A stretch of 64,000 nt of DNA from Odobenus rosmarus divergens. Taxonomy: Eukaryota > Chordata > Mammalia > Carnivora > Odobenidae. Of this stretch, positions 33,371 to 45,734 are shown in pieces. Positions within the stretch are counted from its first letter, which is position 1. The number at the start of each line of letters is the position of its first letter. The position numbers and the translations under genes were made by a program. The DNA is taken from positions 4,920,019 to 4,984,018 of the forward strand of contig NW_004450397.1 of the NCBI RefSeq assembly GCF_000321225.1, given 5' to 3'. The notes under the pieces are model-generated. The model was not told where the DNA came from. It saw only the letters and a program-made list of their open reading frames with translations, and ran no database searches.

Positions 33371-33689
33371 CCGTTGATACTAGAGTGAATACCACATAAC
33401 TAGGAAATAACATCCTTTGCACATAAGTATCTATTATAAATATGGATAGGTCTTTTGCGTTATTTGCTGATTTGGGTTATCATGCACTGTGCCCCCCCCT
33501 TTTTTTGCAGATAACGAAAGCTTGAGAGCACCATCTTTCTTTGTAAGCATCTCTTTTTTGTGATACATGGAGGTGGGGAAAGAACAAGGATCCAGAGCTG
33601 AGGTGAATTTGCTGATTTTCTTACTGTTCTTGCTGCTCTACCTTGAGCAAAAATTAGCTTTATGAATATCCCATTTATGATTAAAAATA

Positions 33690-33780
33690 ATAGCTAACAT
33701 TTATTAAGTGCCTACTATGTTTCAGGAGCTATGCTAATGCCTGATTTTATTCCCATGTAATAAGCCTTGGAAGCCGAGGG
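33690..33780 (-). mobile_element. MIR fragment
   Basis: AATAATAGCTAACATTTATTAAGTGCCTACTATGTTTCAGGAGCTATGC is a strong match to the reversed MIR end. Confidence 0.65.
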
Positions 33781-33784
33781 GTAT

Positions 33785-34146
33785 TTGCTGTCCCCTCTGC
33801 CCGGAACACCCTCCCCATACCTTTGTGGATCTCTCCCCTTTGCTTCTTTTCCATGTCTGTTTGAATTCACATGTTCATGTGGTTCTTTCCTGACCACTCT
33901 ATAAATAGCCTACACCCTTCTGCTATCACTCCTTCCCTTTTACCTAGCTTTATTTCTCTTTATAGAACCCGCCATCGTTATATTCTCTATTTGTTTGTTA
34001 ATCCGTGTTATCTTTCTCCCCCACCAGAATATGAACTCCTTGAGAGCAAGGGTGTCCTCCCCTCTCCCTACCCCTTATTGGATTCCCAGCACCTAGAACA
34101 GTGCCTGGCACATAGTAGATATTCAACAAGTATTCTTTGAGTGAAT
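33785..34146 (+). mobile_element. LINE2 3' region
   Basis: CACATGTTCATGTGGTTC, TTTCCTGACCACTCTATAAATAGC, TTATTTCTCTTTATAGAACC, CCACCAGAATATGAACTCCTTGAGAGCAAGGG and CCCAGCACCTAGAACAGTGCCTGGCACATAGTAG are in L2 order. It is one of the longer L2 pieces in the window. Confidence 0.75.
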
Positions 34147-34260
34147 GATCTCATTTTACAAGTGAGGAATCTGAGGCTCTAAAGGATTAGTAAATCATTT
34201 GCCTCAGGTGACAAAACAAGCAGGAAGTGGAACAGAGCCATGAACCAAGGCAGTCTGTCT
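34147..34260 (-). mobile_element. MIR fragment
   Basis: CTCATTTTACAAGTGAGGAATCTGAGGCTCTAAAGG followed by GTAAATCATTTGCC and GCAGGAAGTGGAACAGAGCC is a reversed MIR core directly after the L2. Confidence 0.6.
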
Positions 34261-35479
34261 CAGGAGCCCCAGCCTCAGCTCCTGCGAAACTGTTGTCTCT
34301 CGACCTCATTAAGCGAATCATAAAATGCTTGTCTGTATGGTCCGTGTTCATCCTCTCTAGCTGGGGCCTCTCAGACCAGGGTGAAAAGACTCAGCTTGCT
34401 CAGCCATCCTGCTAACGATGCCCTTGCCCCCTCTCCACCCCACCTCTCAGCCTAAACCCTCCTCTTGTCCAGCTCATGCACATCTCCCCCTTCCCATTGC
34501 ACTGTTTATGAACGTGGGTCTGTGTTGATACATATCACAGCCCCGTTAGTCATTGTTTAGCCATTATGCTTTGTTGGGGCAATTTTCCAGTCCTCTGTTT
34601 ATATTATATTTGGGCTTCTCTCCTCCTCCTCCATTTTTGAGGGCAGAGGAAGACATGTGCAGTAATACAAGCGATAATACAGTTATAATAAAGATGGAAT
34701 CATTTTGCCAAAAGGAGGATTTAGTTGTGATTTGTTGAATTCCATTCTGAGTAGATTATTTAAGAACAAATTCATAGCTCTTTTATGAGACTTTCCAAAC
34801 AGAGCGATCTTCTGATACTTTTGTTTCCAGAAGCTTAGTTCTAGCCTTGGGGGCTGGGGTTGGGCATGGGGCAGGCACATGTCCAGCAAGGACTGATTGC
34901 TGAAAAAACAAAAAAAAAAAAAGCCTTCAGAGGACATCCAGGAAGATGCCCCAAAATCTCTTCTCTGACCCCGTATCCTCCCACGTGGCTGGTCATTGCT
35001 CTTGGTAAGAGAATGAGACTAAAAACCCTGTGCTTCCATGTGAGAACACACTTCTAGCCCAGGTTCCATTTAAAAGCTCCCTGATGTGAGTGTGGAGTAA
35101 TTTCCCATGCTCTGCCTGGAACTTATTGCATTTCACACTCCTAGGATTGGACACACAAACCAGACAAGGTGGCAGCCCTAATGATTAGAGGAAAAGGTGC
35201 CCAGAATCAGAGCTCGGTAGAGCTGAATTTGGGTATGAACTTGAGCTTCACTTGCATGGCACCTTTCCTTGCAGTCCCAATTTCCAGTGCCTCTGGAATT
35301 TGCATCCTGTTTGTTCAGTGGTTGGGTGAGGATGTTGGTAGTGGGGACACCGTGGAGGGACGAATGGGAAGAACAGGTATGAGTCTTGGGCTTGTTCTTC
35401 ATCAGCAGCATCTCTCATGTTCCTCTGTTCTGCTGGGAGCCTCAGGGAGCTAGCCATTTTCAGGTTGTGTTTTCCAGGC
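34261..35479. other. Anonymous sequence
   Basis: An interrupted A-run lies at 34902-34922. No gene is recognised. Confidence 0.4.
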
Positions 35480-35840
35480 TCCTGGATCAGCTGGCTTCCA
35501 GCTGGATTCTGCCAATGGGAGGCACTGGGTACAGATGGGAGGGAGAGAGGAAGAGAGAGACCATGTTTTTTCTCCTTCACCTTCCTATCTTGGGTGGTTT
35601 CTCCAGTAGCAGCTACCTGTCTTCCTTGACTCCAGATCCTACCAGATAAATGGGCTGTGGGTCCAGCTTCTGTCTGGTGGCCCCAGGCCCTGGGTTCTGA
35701 TAACTCCATTTCCCTCTCTGTCCCTGCAGCCTAGGAGTGGTAGCTGTATCCTATTGTTGCTACCTTCTGATTTGCCCTATTGTTTCTTGTCTGACTTCTC
35801 TGCTCTTCCATCACCTGGGTAACTAATTCCTTGTGCTCAA
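35480..35840. repeat. Possible old unclassified repeat
   Basis: GATTCTGCCAATGGGAGGCACTGGG, CCTAGGAGTGGTAGCTG, and CTATTGTTGCTACC to CTCTGTTTTAGATACTC recall a common old mammalian repeat that I cannot name. The overlapping minus frame 35248-35709 is rejected as coding. Confidence 0.35.
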
Positions 35841-37479
35841 ATCTCTGTTTTAGATACTCAAGTATGGGGTTTTCATTATTTTTATTTGGACATTGACTGA
35901 CACAGAAAGATTTGTCTTTAGAAATAAAATAGATTGGCTTTCATTTCTCCATTTTTGGAAGTGGCATAATAAATAAGAGCTCATCAGCATAAAGCAACGT
36001 GGTTGAGTACATGTGTTTTTGTTTTTTTCACACCAGAGTTTGATGAAGCAAAGTACCACAAGGTCTTTTAAAAGTAAAGGGCTTTTAAGAGTAAAGATTT
36101 GAAGAAGAAAAGGGATGGCCAGGTTTTTTGTTTTCTTCTCTTTCTTTTGAAACTCTATTTTTCTCTCTGTGATTTGAATATGTTTCAAAATATATTGAAT
36201 ATTCTCTTTTACCTCTAGTCCTTGGCTTGTAAGGGGAGAAAGAGAGAGGGAGAGGGAGACAGACAGAGAGAGAGGGATCAGTCCAGTAGGCAGCAAACCC
36301 AATGTGCAAACACTTCACATGAACACTGAATGCTTGGGTGAGCTGGGATTATTTGGCTGAGACAACACAAAACCTCCTCTACTTATTTGGGCTTTGAGAT
36401 AGACTTTACCGGAAGCTGAAATTCAGGAGAAAGAAAGAAGAAAAGTGCAAGGTGTGGGACAAGAGAGAGAGGCGTGGGAGATGAGGCACGTTCTCCTTGG
36501 TGACAGGAAGCAATTTCTTTGTCAGGAAAGTGGTTCATTTTCCAAGGCCAGACCCCTTGTTTATGCTTAGGTGTGAAGCTGGCTTAGGAAATGAGTTTAG
36601 CTTGCCTACGTGCTTTTACAAATGTGCTGGCTACTCAGCAAATTCAGTACGGAAACATTTTAGGTAAGCAGAAGAGAAAATATATTTTTAAAGAAGTTGA
36701 TTGAGCAGAAGTTTAGAGTATAGAATCAAGAAAAAAAGGAGATTCTATGTTCTGGGCTTTAAAAAAAAGTGGGCATGTGTGTCACACATTAATTTAGACC
36801 AGCTGGGGTGATCTCATAGGGACCCCATGGGCCAGAGCTGCCGTTCCTCCATAGAGAGCACATCTCCCCTGGAAATGTGTACTCAGGTGCAGTTGCAGGG
36901 TCTGAGGTCATGGCTGTGGCCCTGGCCAAGATTCTCCCAGGCTTCAGCTTCTGCTTCCTCTAAAGACGGTTGGTCGAGAGCCATTCTTCAGAGGTCAGAG
37001 CCAGACCATGAGTCCAACGTGCATGAGGATAGCATGAATTATCCTTGGAGACCAGTGGGCCCTGCTAATCCAGACATTGTCTTTCTTCTTGGAGAAGTTA
37101 GATGTCTCTTTTCTCTCTTCCTTCTCTGGCTTCTAAGAGCTTGGGTGGTAAATTTCTCTGGGATAAGTTATGAGATACCTCTTCAGAGAAGCAGAGATGA
37201 GACAAACTTTCTTTGGACCACTTGTCCACCTCATTATTCTCTTCCAAAACTCTGGTAGGCCATGGATTCATCCAGAATCCATAGTGTTGTGCTTCCTAAA
37301 AAGGCCAAGAAGACCCACTTATGTTGGTCCAAGGATAGGGAGGGAGAAGAAAGAAAAGGAGGGAGAATCTCTTAAGGGGGATGCATTATAGACTCCTATG
37401 CCTGGAAGGGACTGGAAAGGTCACCTCAGTCAGGTCACTATATTTATTCAAACAATACTTGTCTTCTTGAGGTTACTGG
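35841..37479. other. Anonymous sequence
   Basis: A GA-rich tract lies at about 36236-36275. The plus frame 36827-37258 (143 codons) has no recognisable domain. No gene is called. Confidence 0.4.
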
Positions 37480-37560
37480 GGGACTGTATGCCCTGTAAGA
37501 GCTCGGCTTGCTTTCTTCTGTTCACTGTTGTATCCCTAGTTGAGCCCAGTGCTTGGGACA
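37480..37560 (+). mobile_element. LINE2 fragment
   Basis: GACTGTATGCCCTGTAAGAGC, TTCTGTTCACTGTTGTATCCC and GAGCCCAGTGCTTGGGACA match the L2 end. Confidence 0.5.
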
Positions 37561-38549
37561 GGAGAGGGAAGAGCAGGAGTCACCCCAAGATTCCAACAAT
37601 ACAATGAACAAGTGTAGAAAAGCACTTGTTTGTTGTAAAAATTTCACAAAGCCTGAAAAAAGTTGTGTTGTTTCTGTCCAGGGAATGGGGATAAGGGAAC
37701 ACTTACTGAACACCTACTGTGGACCAACTCTTGGGCTTTTACCCGAGGGATTTATAAAGAGGCAGAGAATTGGAGCTATCATTCTCTGAAGACACAGAAG
37801 AACTCTACAGCTTAAAAGTAATCAGAGAGGATTAACATACCATCTGCAAACTGAAATGCCGGCCAGCTTAAATCAGTGAAGTGGGCTGGGAGGGGACTGG
37901 GGCAAAGTGACAAGCACACATCAGACTAGAGGGGAGGAAAGGGCTGACTTTGTGCTAGGCTGTTGTACCACTGTAGGAGGAATGACTCAGTGGGGCCAGA
38001 ACCTCTGATATTTCAAGACTGGCCAGAAAACTAGTATTTATGTGAAATATCCTGGTTTGATATCCTGGTGACCAATTAAAAAATTAATACAGTTGATGTA
38101 ATAAATCATATTTATGGATAGGATCTTTCCTGCCAATTTTCAGCCTCAGTCCTAATGGAATTCAGGCTGCCCCATAACAGTCTACCCTGTAATAGAAATT
38201 CTTCTCTTTCTTCTTATATTGTTTCTCATGGAGTTGAAGAGGGATTTTCATGAGTTTTGGGGACAGGGAAAGTAGTGACACAATGGGGATTCTGAGATTC
38301 CTGTGTATCTCTTGTGGCTTATGGTTGTTCCCTGAGGGCCCCACCTTCTTTTGAATCCTTCATAGTGTGTGTCCCAGGGCTGGGCACAGAGAGGGCACAC
38401 ACTACATATATGTCAATGAGATAGGCTTGGCTTTCCTCTAAACCTAGCTAAATGGGGAACTGGAGAATTTAGGGTGGGTGGAAATTATCTAAATTGCTTG
38501 CAGCCAAATTTTTCTGTCTTCTTTGTCTTTAATTCTCTTGAACTTTGCA
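37561..38549. other. Anonymous sequence
   Basis: I recognise no gene or full repeat. Confidence 0.4.
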
Positions 38550-39100
38550 TTAGATATATATTGCCATGTAATAAATTGTCCCCAAACTTAGTTGCTTAAA
38601 ACAACATTTATTATCTCACACTTTCTGTGGGTAAAGGATTCAGGTACATCTCAGTTGGGTACCTCTTCCTTAAAACCTCTTATAAGGCTATAAACAAGGT
38701 AACAGCTAGGGCCCTAGTCTCATCATAAGGGTCAACCCCAAACTCACTCTCATGCTTTGTTGGCAGGATTCAGTTCCTCATGGACCATTGTGCTCTGGGT
38801 CTCAGTTCTTTGTCGGATATTGACCAGAGATTTTCTTCAGGTTTTTTTTTTTTTTTTTGCCATGTGGGCCTTTCCATAGGCAGCTCCTAACATGGGAGCT
38901 TGTTTCCATTAGGACAAGCAAGCAAAGGGGAAAGCAAGAGAGTGCAAGAGAGAAGCCACAGTCTTTTTGTAACCCACTCTCAAAAGTGATATTCCATCAC
39001 CGATTCTAAATTCTGTTCATTGAAGGAAAGTCACTGGGTTCACCTCACACTTGAGGGGAAGGAATTCCACAAGTTGTAGGACTGTCATGGCAATAGAACC
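38550..39100 (-). mobile_element. MaLR-like (MLT1-class) solo LTR
   Basis: The left edge reads TTGCCATGTAATAAATTGTCCCCAAACTTAGTTGCTTAAAACAACATTTATTATCTCACA, a very typical reversed LTR end. GCCATGTGGGCCTTTCCATAGG, GAGAGAAGCCACAGTC and CACACTTGAGGGGAAGG follow in order. The element is related to the one at 4828-5294. A run of 17 T at 38842-38858 interrupts the LTR and may be a late expansion. Confidence 0.65.
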
Positions 39101-42100
39101 ATGGGGACTGAGGCCTTAAACCTTTCTTCCCGAATATTGCTTAGCCTTCCTGTTTGACCAAGAAACTCTTGGAAGTTTTCATCCCACTTCTTCTTAAGAA
39201 ATTCCAGGAATTGCAGGCATTCTTTTTCCCTTTTCATTCAACTCACATTAAAATGAAGAATAAAAAAAAGATCAGAGAGGCAATGGATTTAGAACTGAAA
39301 TTCTGGTAGGTTTTTGGGGAGATACGGGAAGGATCATACTGGTGAGTCTGAACAACTGATTCTGAGTCAGAGAAGCTGGAAAGGTTTTGTTGTTGTTGTT
39401 GTTGTTGTTGTTTTCCTGGTGTCAAGATCAGATGAACTTGGCCTATAGTGTCTGAGCATCTGAGAAGTGGAAGAAATAATGTTGTTACAGTGGGTTCTCT
39501 TATATCTCAGGTGTTGGCCTGTGGAATGGGCAAAACTAAGTAAGCTAGGATTGGAACCCCAGGCAGATTCTTTGTTGGTGAAATGTAAATGCAATAGATC
39601 TGATTAGGCAGTAAGGCCAGGAATCAGTGTGAAGAGACCTAAATGTATAAATCTGAAGTTATTCCAAGACCAAGAGGGTAGGAGCACCAGTGGCTGAGGG
39701 GTTTACCAATACTGAGATTCAGTGTCTTTGCAGGCAGGAATGACGCCTTGATTACTAGAGGTTCAAGGGATAAGCAATCAGTAAGAATAAGAATAGGCAG
39801 AAAGCTGGCCTCAGGGATGACCTGGAAGAGCCTGAATTAGAGGTCAGGGGCAGGGCATCCCAGCTGCTAATGAGACAGGGCTCCAAGGAAGGCTCCCTGG
39901 GGAGACTGGGAAGAAAGCCTGGATCTCAACCCCTGAAGATGGATCACAAGACAAGGAAGTAACATAGGAGAAAACTCCGGCTTATGACAGGCTTGGTCAA
40001 AAAATAAGCAAGAGCCTAATTATTGGGGAACAAGATAGCCCCACTCAAGCTGGGCCAGTAGCAAGATAGCAAGAGGAGACAAAAAGTTGACAGCTGCCAG
40101 AAACCAAGATTGGTCTCTGAGTTTGGCATGGGACTGAGACTACTGGTTGAGATCAGGCAGTGTCACTCGCCAGGGTTAGAGTAATGCAGGAACCCAGAGC
40201 CAGGACCGACATTACACCCTGGTGACCCTGTGACCAGTTGCACTCAGTACCCTCGGATACCTCATGGGAAAAGCAGACAAGTGCTGTTCTGAGAGGCAAT
40301 TAGGTTTCAAGACTTCCTTCCCCAGCCAAGCATCAGCATGAAATTGGAGGCTTGGCTTCCAAGCACCCACCCGCTTCTGTTCCCTTTCCCCCTTGTGAGG
40401 CACAGGGTGAGAAAAAGGACACCACAGGACAGAGCCACCCTCGGCTTCCAGACCACCTAGGGAAGATGCATACGTAAGGAGGGTGGGGTGGGGGTGTGTG
40501 TGTGTGATATCACGGCCTTCTCTACCTCCTCATAAGCTACTCCCCCAGCCCCCAGCCTAGGAATATTCTTCCCCTCTGTTTGCCAAGCCACATTCTCCAC
40601 AGGACTCACATATTTAACTCAGCTTTCAGCTTTTCCAGGAATCTTCTTACACATCTTTCCTTTCCTTCATCCCCCTCACCTCCTCCACACCACCCACAGC
40701 CCCAGCCACCCATCCTGCTTTTACTCACTGTGTTTCTAATTGTGCGAGCTAGTTTGTTTCCTTTCATGTTTTCCCAACCTGCCTGTATTTTTCCGACCCT
40801 GTCCCCAACTACCGTGGGATGGAATACTTTCCCTGGATGGGTTATGGTTTTTCCTTCATAAGTGAACCCCTGGTGCCTAAGCTGAGCTCCGTGTGTGGTA
40901 ACTTCTCCAATGACATAGCATGATGGACTCTCCAGTTGAACGGGGAAAAAAAAGTCAAAGTGCTGCTCTGGGCCACTTTGATCTGCTCGGTTTGTGTTAA
41001 ATTTCTGGGCATGGAGTTCTTGTGAATTTATAACATACACTGTCCGCCCCCTGCCCCCAACCTGTGTGTAACATTGTGCTTTATCACAGCAACCAAATCA
41101 GGAGAAGCTGGAGGGTAGGGGTCAGAACACAAACATTTTCTGTACTGCTCATAGAACTAAATAGTATGGGTACCCCTCATTGCTGACAGAGTCCTTGCTG
41201 AATGAAATGGAATTTTCCTGAAGTGAATGCCTTGTGCCTATCTTTAGAATTGGACTTTCATGATTGAACAATCAAGATATTTGGCTGAATTTTCCACTAT
41301 TTAACTCGCAATGTTGAGGTCATGTAGAAACAACCTTTAAGAACATAATGACCTTTAGAAGAAATCCATCTTTGAAGTCAGGGTTGGTCACTAGTCTGTG
41401 GCAGCCCACTGCTTACAATATACACTTTCCTCTGTTCTTCCCAGAGCGAGGGAAGATTTTGGGGACAGTCTGGCTCTGGTTATCTACAGAGTTGAATTAG
41501 GAAACTGGTCCTTTTGAACTTTACCTCTTGCAAATTAACTGACTTTTCCTACCATAAATTGAAATGACTGAAGAATGCCAAAGAAACCCGGGAAATTTTC
41601 TCATGCAGGCTCAAGGATATTTGAAGAACGCCATCCCACCAGCCCTCAAAATTGTTCCCAAGATCCTCTAAGTGTCAGAATTGCTGATTTGACAGTGGAG
41701 TGGGTGAGCATAGGGAGGTCTTGCTGTCCCTGAATGTACCTGGCTCTAGCACAGAACTCTCACACCATCTTTGTAGATTCAGCAGCTTAAGTATGTCGGG
41801 GAGGTGGAGGCTGCTGAGAGTCACCAGAAATGCTACCCCTGGCTTCTGTCCCAACTGAGTGCCTTACTCTTTCATCTGAGCAAAACCTAAAGTCCTGCTG
41901 TTTGAGTTGGCTTTGCCCCTACTCCATGATTTCAGTTCCTTGTCTCCATTCTTCAGTGTGTGGGCTCATTTCCGTCCTCGGAGCACTATTGTTTTTCTGA
42001 CTGGAACAGTCATCCAGAAAACCTCAGTAATAGGGCATTTGTATCATTATTTGCTTTTCTAATTATATATGTCTTTCCCCTTCCCAGTGCTTGAAGACAC

Positions 42101-43829
42101 CAAATTGCAGTTGAAGTAACTCCATGGGGAAAAGCAACAATAAACCACTTCACTCCTCTGGGTGGAAACATGCAATTGTACCAAGAAGGATAAGGAAAAA
42201 ACTGCTCATATGCAGAGAAAGAGGTTGGAATAAGAAAGTGAGAGCAGATAGGCTACTTTGGCAACTGGCGCAAGAGATGTGAGAAAGTAGCTCAGTGTGT
42301 TAGTTGGAAAAGTAGGGCTGTGAGACAAGGCCCAGCAAAGGCCTTGAGTTTGAAGTCCCAAAGGTCTGGATGGGCTGGGAATCCTCTTTTTGGACTTTGG
42401 ATTCTTGAGGTGGTAGTAGCTGCTCCTGCAACTTGCCCTGCCTTGCCATCCTAGAGGCAGGCTGGGACTTTAGAAATCTGACTTTGTTGATGAACATGGA
42501 TTCCAGTATTTCTTATCATGAACTTGAAATGTCACAATGGCATTAGATGGGATGATGCAGAGAGAGTCTATGTGGGTGATCCAGTGGAAGCTTCACTTAT
42601 AACAGTGATGGAAACCCCAAGGTCTGCTGGCCAAGTTGCCCTATTCAGAGCACCAGGACCTGCCATGATTAAAATGCTCTGTTGCGTTCCACAGCGGACA
42701 GCTATTGTTCTTGCTACCCAACAAGCATTTCCCTACTTTTCCTGGAATGACACCCTTATTTTCCTTTGAAAAACTTTTCCCTCTCCCTTCTCAGGTATGT
42801 GATGTCCTGGTGAGGTCACATGACTCATGTCTGGCCAATCAGCACATCCTATGCTGCTATCTATACTAATTGGCTCAGGGATAGGTAAAGTATACGGATT
42901 TGTGCATTTCAAATTTCACCTTAGAATTCTGTTGGGCACCTGGATTGAGCTATGCCTGAGCTTTTCAGTTACATGACTCAGTGAATGTCCTTATTTATTT
43001 AAGTTAGCTTGAGGTGAGTTTCTGTCTCTTGTAACTGACAGAATGACACGTGTTTGTATTAAAAACCAGTCACTGATATAGTCTATTCCCTTTTCCAGGT
43101 TGGTTGTCCTTCTTTTACATAGCAGAAGATAGTAAGTGCTCCCTATCTATTAGATGTATAAAAGAGCCAATAAACAAGAAGTAGAGACAAGGTGGCTAAT
43201 GGTTGAACTCTATATAATTTTCATGGTTCCACTGACTTTCACTGACTTTATTCTGGTTGTGGTCTAGGAAGTAGACTCCAGGTTCTTTTAAACCCTAACA
43301 CTCCTGAAGGAGCATTCCAGATCTTAAACAATCTCCAGTGGGCTTAAGGGTGGCCCTTGTAAGCTGTCCGCTGTGGTCCTTGTAAGTCCTTTGTGGGAAT
43401 TCCCTTTGAGTGTCAGTTTCCAAATGTACAGCCAAACAAGCAATTGGATTAGGGAGGGCCAACGGTATAGTCTGAATGCCACTGAAGATACTGGATGGAA
43501 GCAGTTCATGCCAAAACATTTTTTACTATCATCTTTCAGAAGCAAAGTTGACACCACAACTGATGATCCCCAGGCTGAAAGGAATGGGTGGCCTTGGCCC
43601 TGATTTTTGGATATGCTGCACATTTCAAGATTACAGTGTTTTTCAAATTAACCTGTTGGAGTTCACCTTTCCGAGAGAATATTACCTTGAACCCTGAGCG
43701 GGAGCAGTGCAGGAGGCACCCCAACTTAAGGACTGGCCATGTTTCAAAGGTCATTCCTAATTCTGCATATTTCCACAAGATGATGAATTCTAAGATATTC
43801 TAAGGTCCGATATTACATATGATTATTAG
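39101..43829. other. Long anonymous stretch
   Basis: Apart from a TTG microsatellite (39387-39413) and a GT tract at about 40492-40507 I recognise no repeat with confidence. Two CCAAT-type words (GGCCAATCAG near 42834 and ATTGGCT near 42870) sit in a stretch that may itself be an old repeat. No exon-like open frame with a known domain is seen in this 4.7-kb block. Confidence 0.4.
39387..39413. repeat. (TTG)n microsatellite
   Basis: Nine near-perfect trinucleotide units. On the minus strand this gives a glutamine or threonine run in chance frames 39243-39425 and 39367-39594. Confidence 0.9.
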
Positions 43830-44110
43830 CCTCCCAAGATAATGCACTGGCTCTTAATGAAGCCTTCTCTGATTCTCCTAATCAAGAGTAACTTTCTGTC
43901 CTCTCTTATATGTCACACACATGTATAGGAGTTTTAAATTTTTTTTCTTAATTTTTAAAATCTTATACTCAAGTAATTATACTGAGTGTTTAGCTTATTT
44001 CTATCATTCAATGTTAACAAATTGAAGCAGAGACAACAAGTTGCACATTGTTCTATCTCTCAACATTGTTTACACTGTGTCCCACTGTAGGTGCTTCATA
44101 AATGTCTCTT
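43830..44110 (+). mobile_element. LINE2 3' region
   Basis: TTAATGAAGCCTTCTCTGATTCTCC at the start, and GTTTACACTGTGTCCCACTGTAGGTGCTTCATAAATGTC at the end, are in L2 order with a diverged middle. Confidence 0.5.
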
Positions 44111-45024
44111 CAACAAGTGCTCAGAATTCCACCATTTATATTCCTTTCCCTCTTGTGGAAAACATGCTTCTTGGGTTTCCCTTTGTGGATTGAAAATGAG
44201 TAGCCTCTCTTCAATCTAACCAGCTCATGCCCAACATTCATTCAGTGAATAAATACTGAGTATTTTCCTAAGTGTCATGTACTATTCTTGGACCTGGGGA
44301 TCCAAAGGCAAATAAGACAGATGTGGTCTCTGCCTTCAAAGAGGTTATAGTTTCAAATCACAGAATACTGGACAACAGGCCATGGGGTAGCTCAGTTTTT
44401 GCCTGTTTCAATCAAACTGATCTCCAGAGTGGAAGTTCTTGCCCAAGTCTTCACAGTAAGTGAAAGGAACGTTCCCGATGCTCTCAGGAGTTCCTCTTTC
44501 AGAATGTCATGGTTGGCTCTCAGCCAAGCTTCTTCCCCTGAAGGGTTCTCCAGCATTCTTCAGAGGCTCCATTAGACCTTAGCCACAACTCACTTTAAAA
44601 AGTGAACTGTTTTCTTTGTTTACCTATTTTTTCATTTATTTGGGAATATTTACTTATACATTTCTAAACAGAAAGTCATCGTTAATCTTGCCCCCTGGGA
44701 AGCAGACACAGTGAGTACCCTCCAGGGGGAACATCAGGACATGTTAGTCAAGATCCCAGAAGCCCTATATCCTGGGTGGACATGGGATGTTTCCTTAAAG
44801 GAGCAGCTGTTGAGGCAGCCCTACCTCAGCCAAGCATGAGGCTGACCTTGAGGCAGCCTCAGAACTCCTCTGGGCCTAGAATTATGACCACCATCATTGC
44901 CAAATGGGGCCTGGCTCCATTTGCAGTTCCCTGAGCCTCTCTCCTCCTTTTACCGCAATGTTGTCCTCACCTCACCAGGCTCAGAGAATGGCCAGTTGTT
45001 TCCTGAGCCCACTCAGCATCCCTA
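44111..45024. other. Anonymous sequence, old repeat trace
   Basis: CATTCATTCAGTGAATAAATACTGAG to GGGATCCAAAGGCAAATAAGACAGATG (44238-44325) resembles the start of the old unclassified repeat seen at 6.9 kb. Nothing else is recognised. Confidence 0.4.
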
Positions 45025-45475
45025 CTGAGTTGAATAATATTCCTCCAAAATTCATGTCTACCCAGAACCTGTGAACGTGACCTTATTTAGAAATAGGGCT
45101 TTTGCAGAAACAAGTTAAGATAAGGTCATACTGGATTAAGTTGGGCCCTAATCCAATGACTGGTATCCTTATAAGAAGAGAGGGATTTGGACTCAGATGC
45201 ACACAGACAAAGATGGCCATGTGAAGACAGAAACAGAGATCAGAGTTACACTGCCACAGACAAGCAATGCCAAGGATTGCCAGCAAATACCAGCATCTAG
45301 GAAGAAGAAAGGAAAGATCCTCCCCTAGAGCCTTCAGAGAGAGCATGGCCCTGCTGAAACCTTGAGTTTTGACTTCTATTTTCAGAACTATGATAGAATA
45401 AATTTCTGTTATTTTGAGCCGCTTTAGTTTATGGTAATGTGTTAGGGCAGCCCAAGGAAATTAATATGGCAACCA
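45025..45475 (+). mobile_element. MLT1-like MaLR solo LTR
   Basis: The order is typical: GAGTTGAATAATATTCCTCC, GAACCTGTGAACGTGACCTTATTTAG, AAATAGGGCTTTTGCAG, GGGCCCTAATCCAATGACTGGTATCCTTATAAGAAGAG, GGCCATGTGAAGACAG and a 3' end with GAACTATGATAGAATAAATTTCTGTTATTTTGAGCC. The AATAAA signal is preserved at 45398-45403. No internal region follows, so it is a solo LTR or MaLR fragment. Confidence 0.75.
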
Positions 45476-45734
45476 ATTATTGATTTCCATAAAAATCTAG
45501 CACAGGACAAATAGACAATGGAAAACAGGGCATTTAGCTTCTTTCTAGCTAATTTTCTTTGTCTGCTGCCCAGTTGCTGCTATGCATTTAACTGGTGGTA
45601 GAGAATGAGTAGAGGAATTTGGTATTGTTTATTATCTGAAAAGATTATAGGCTATGGACACATTAGGACCATTAGGATTCTGTCTGAACTGGTTAATTCT
45701 AGAGCAGATGATTTGCATTTAGACCTGTGTGCAA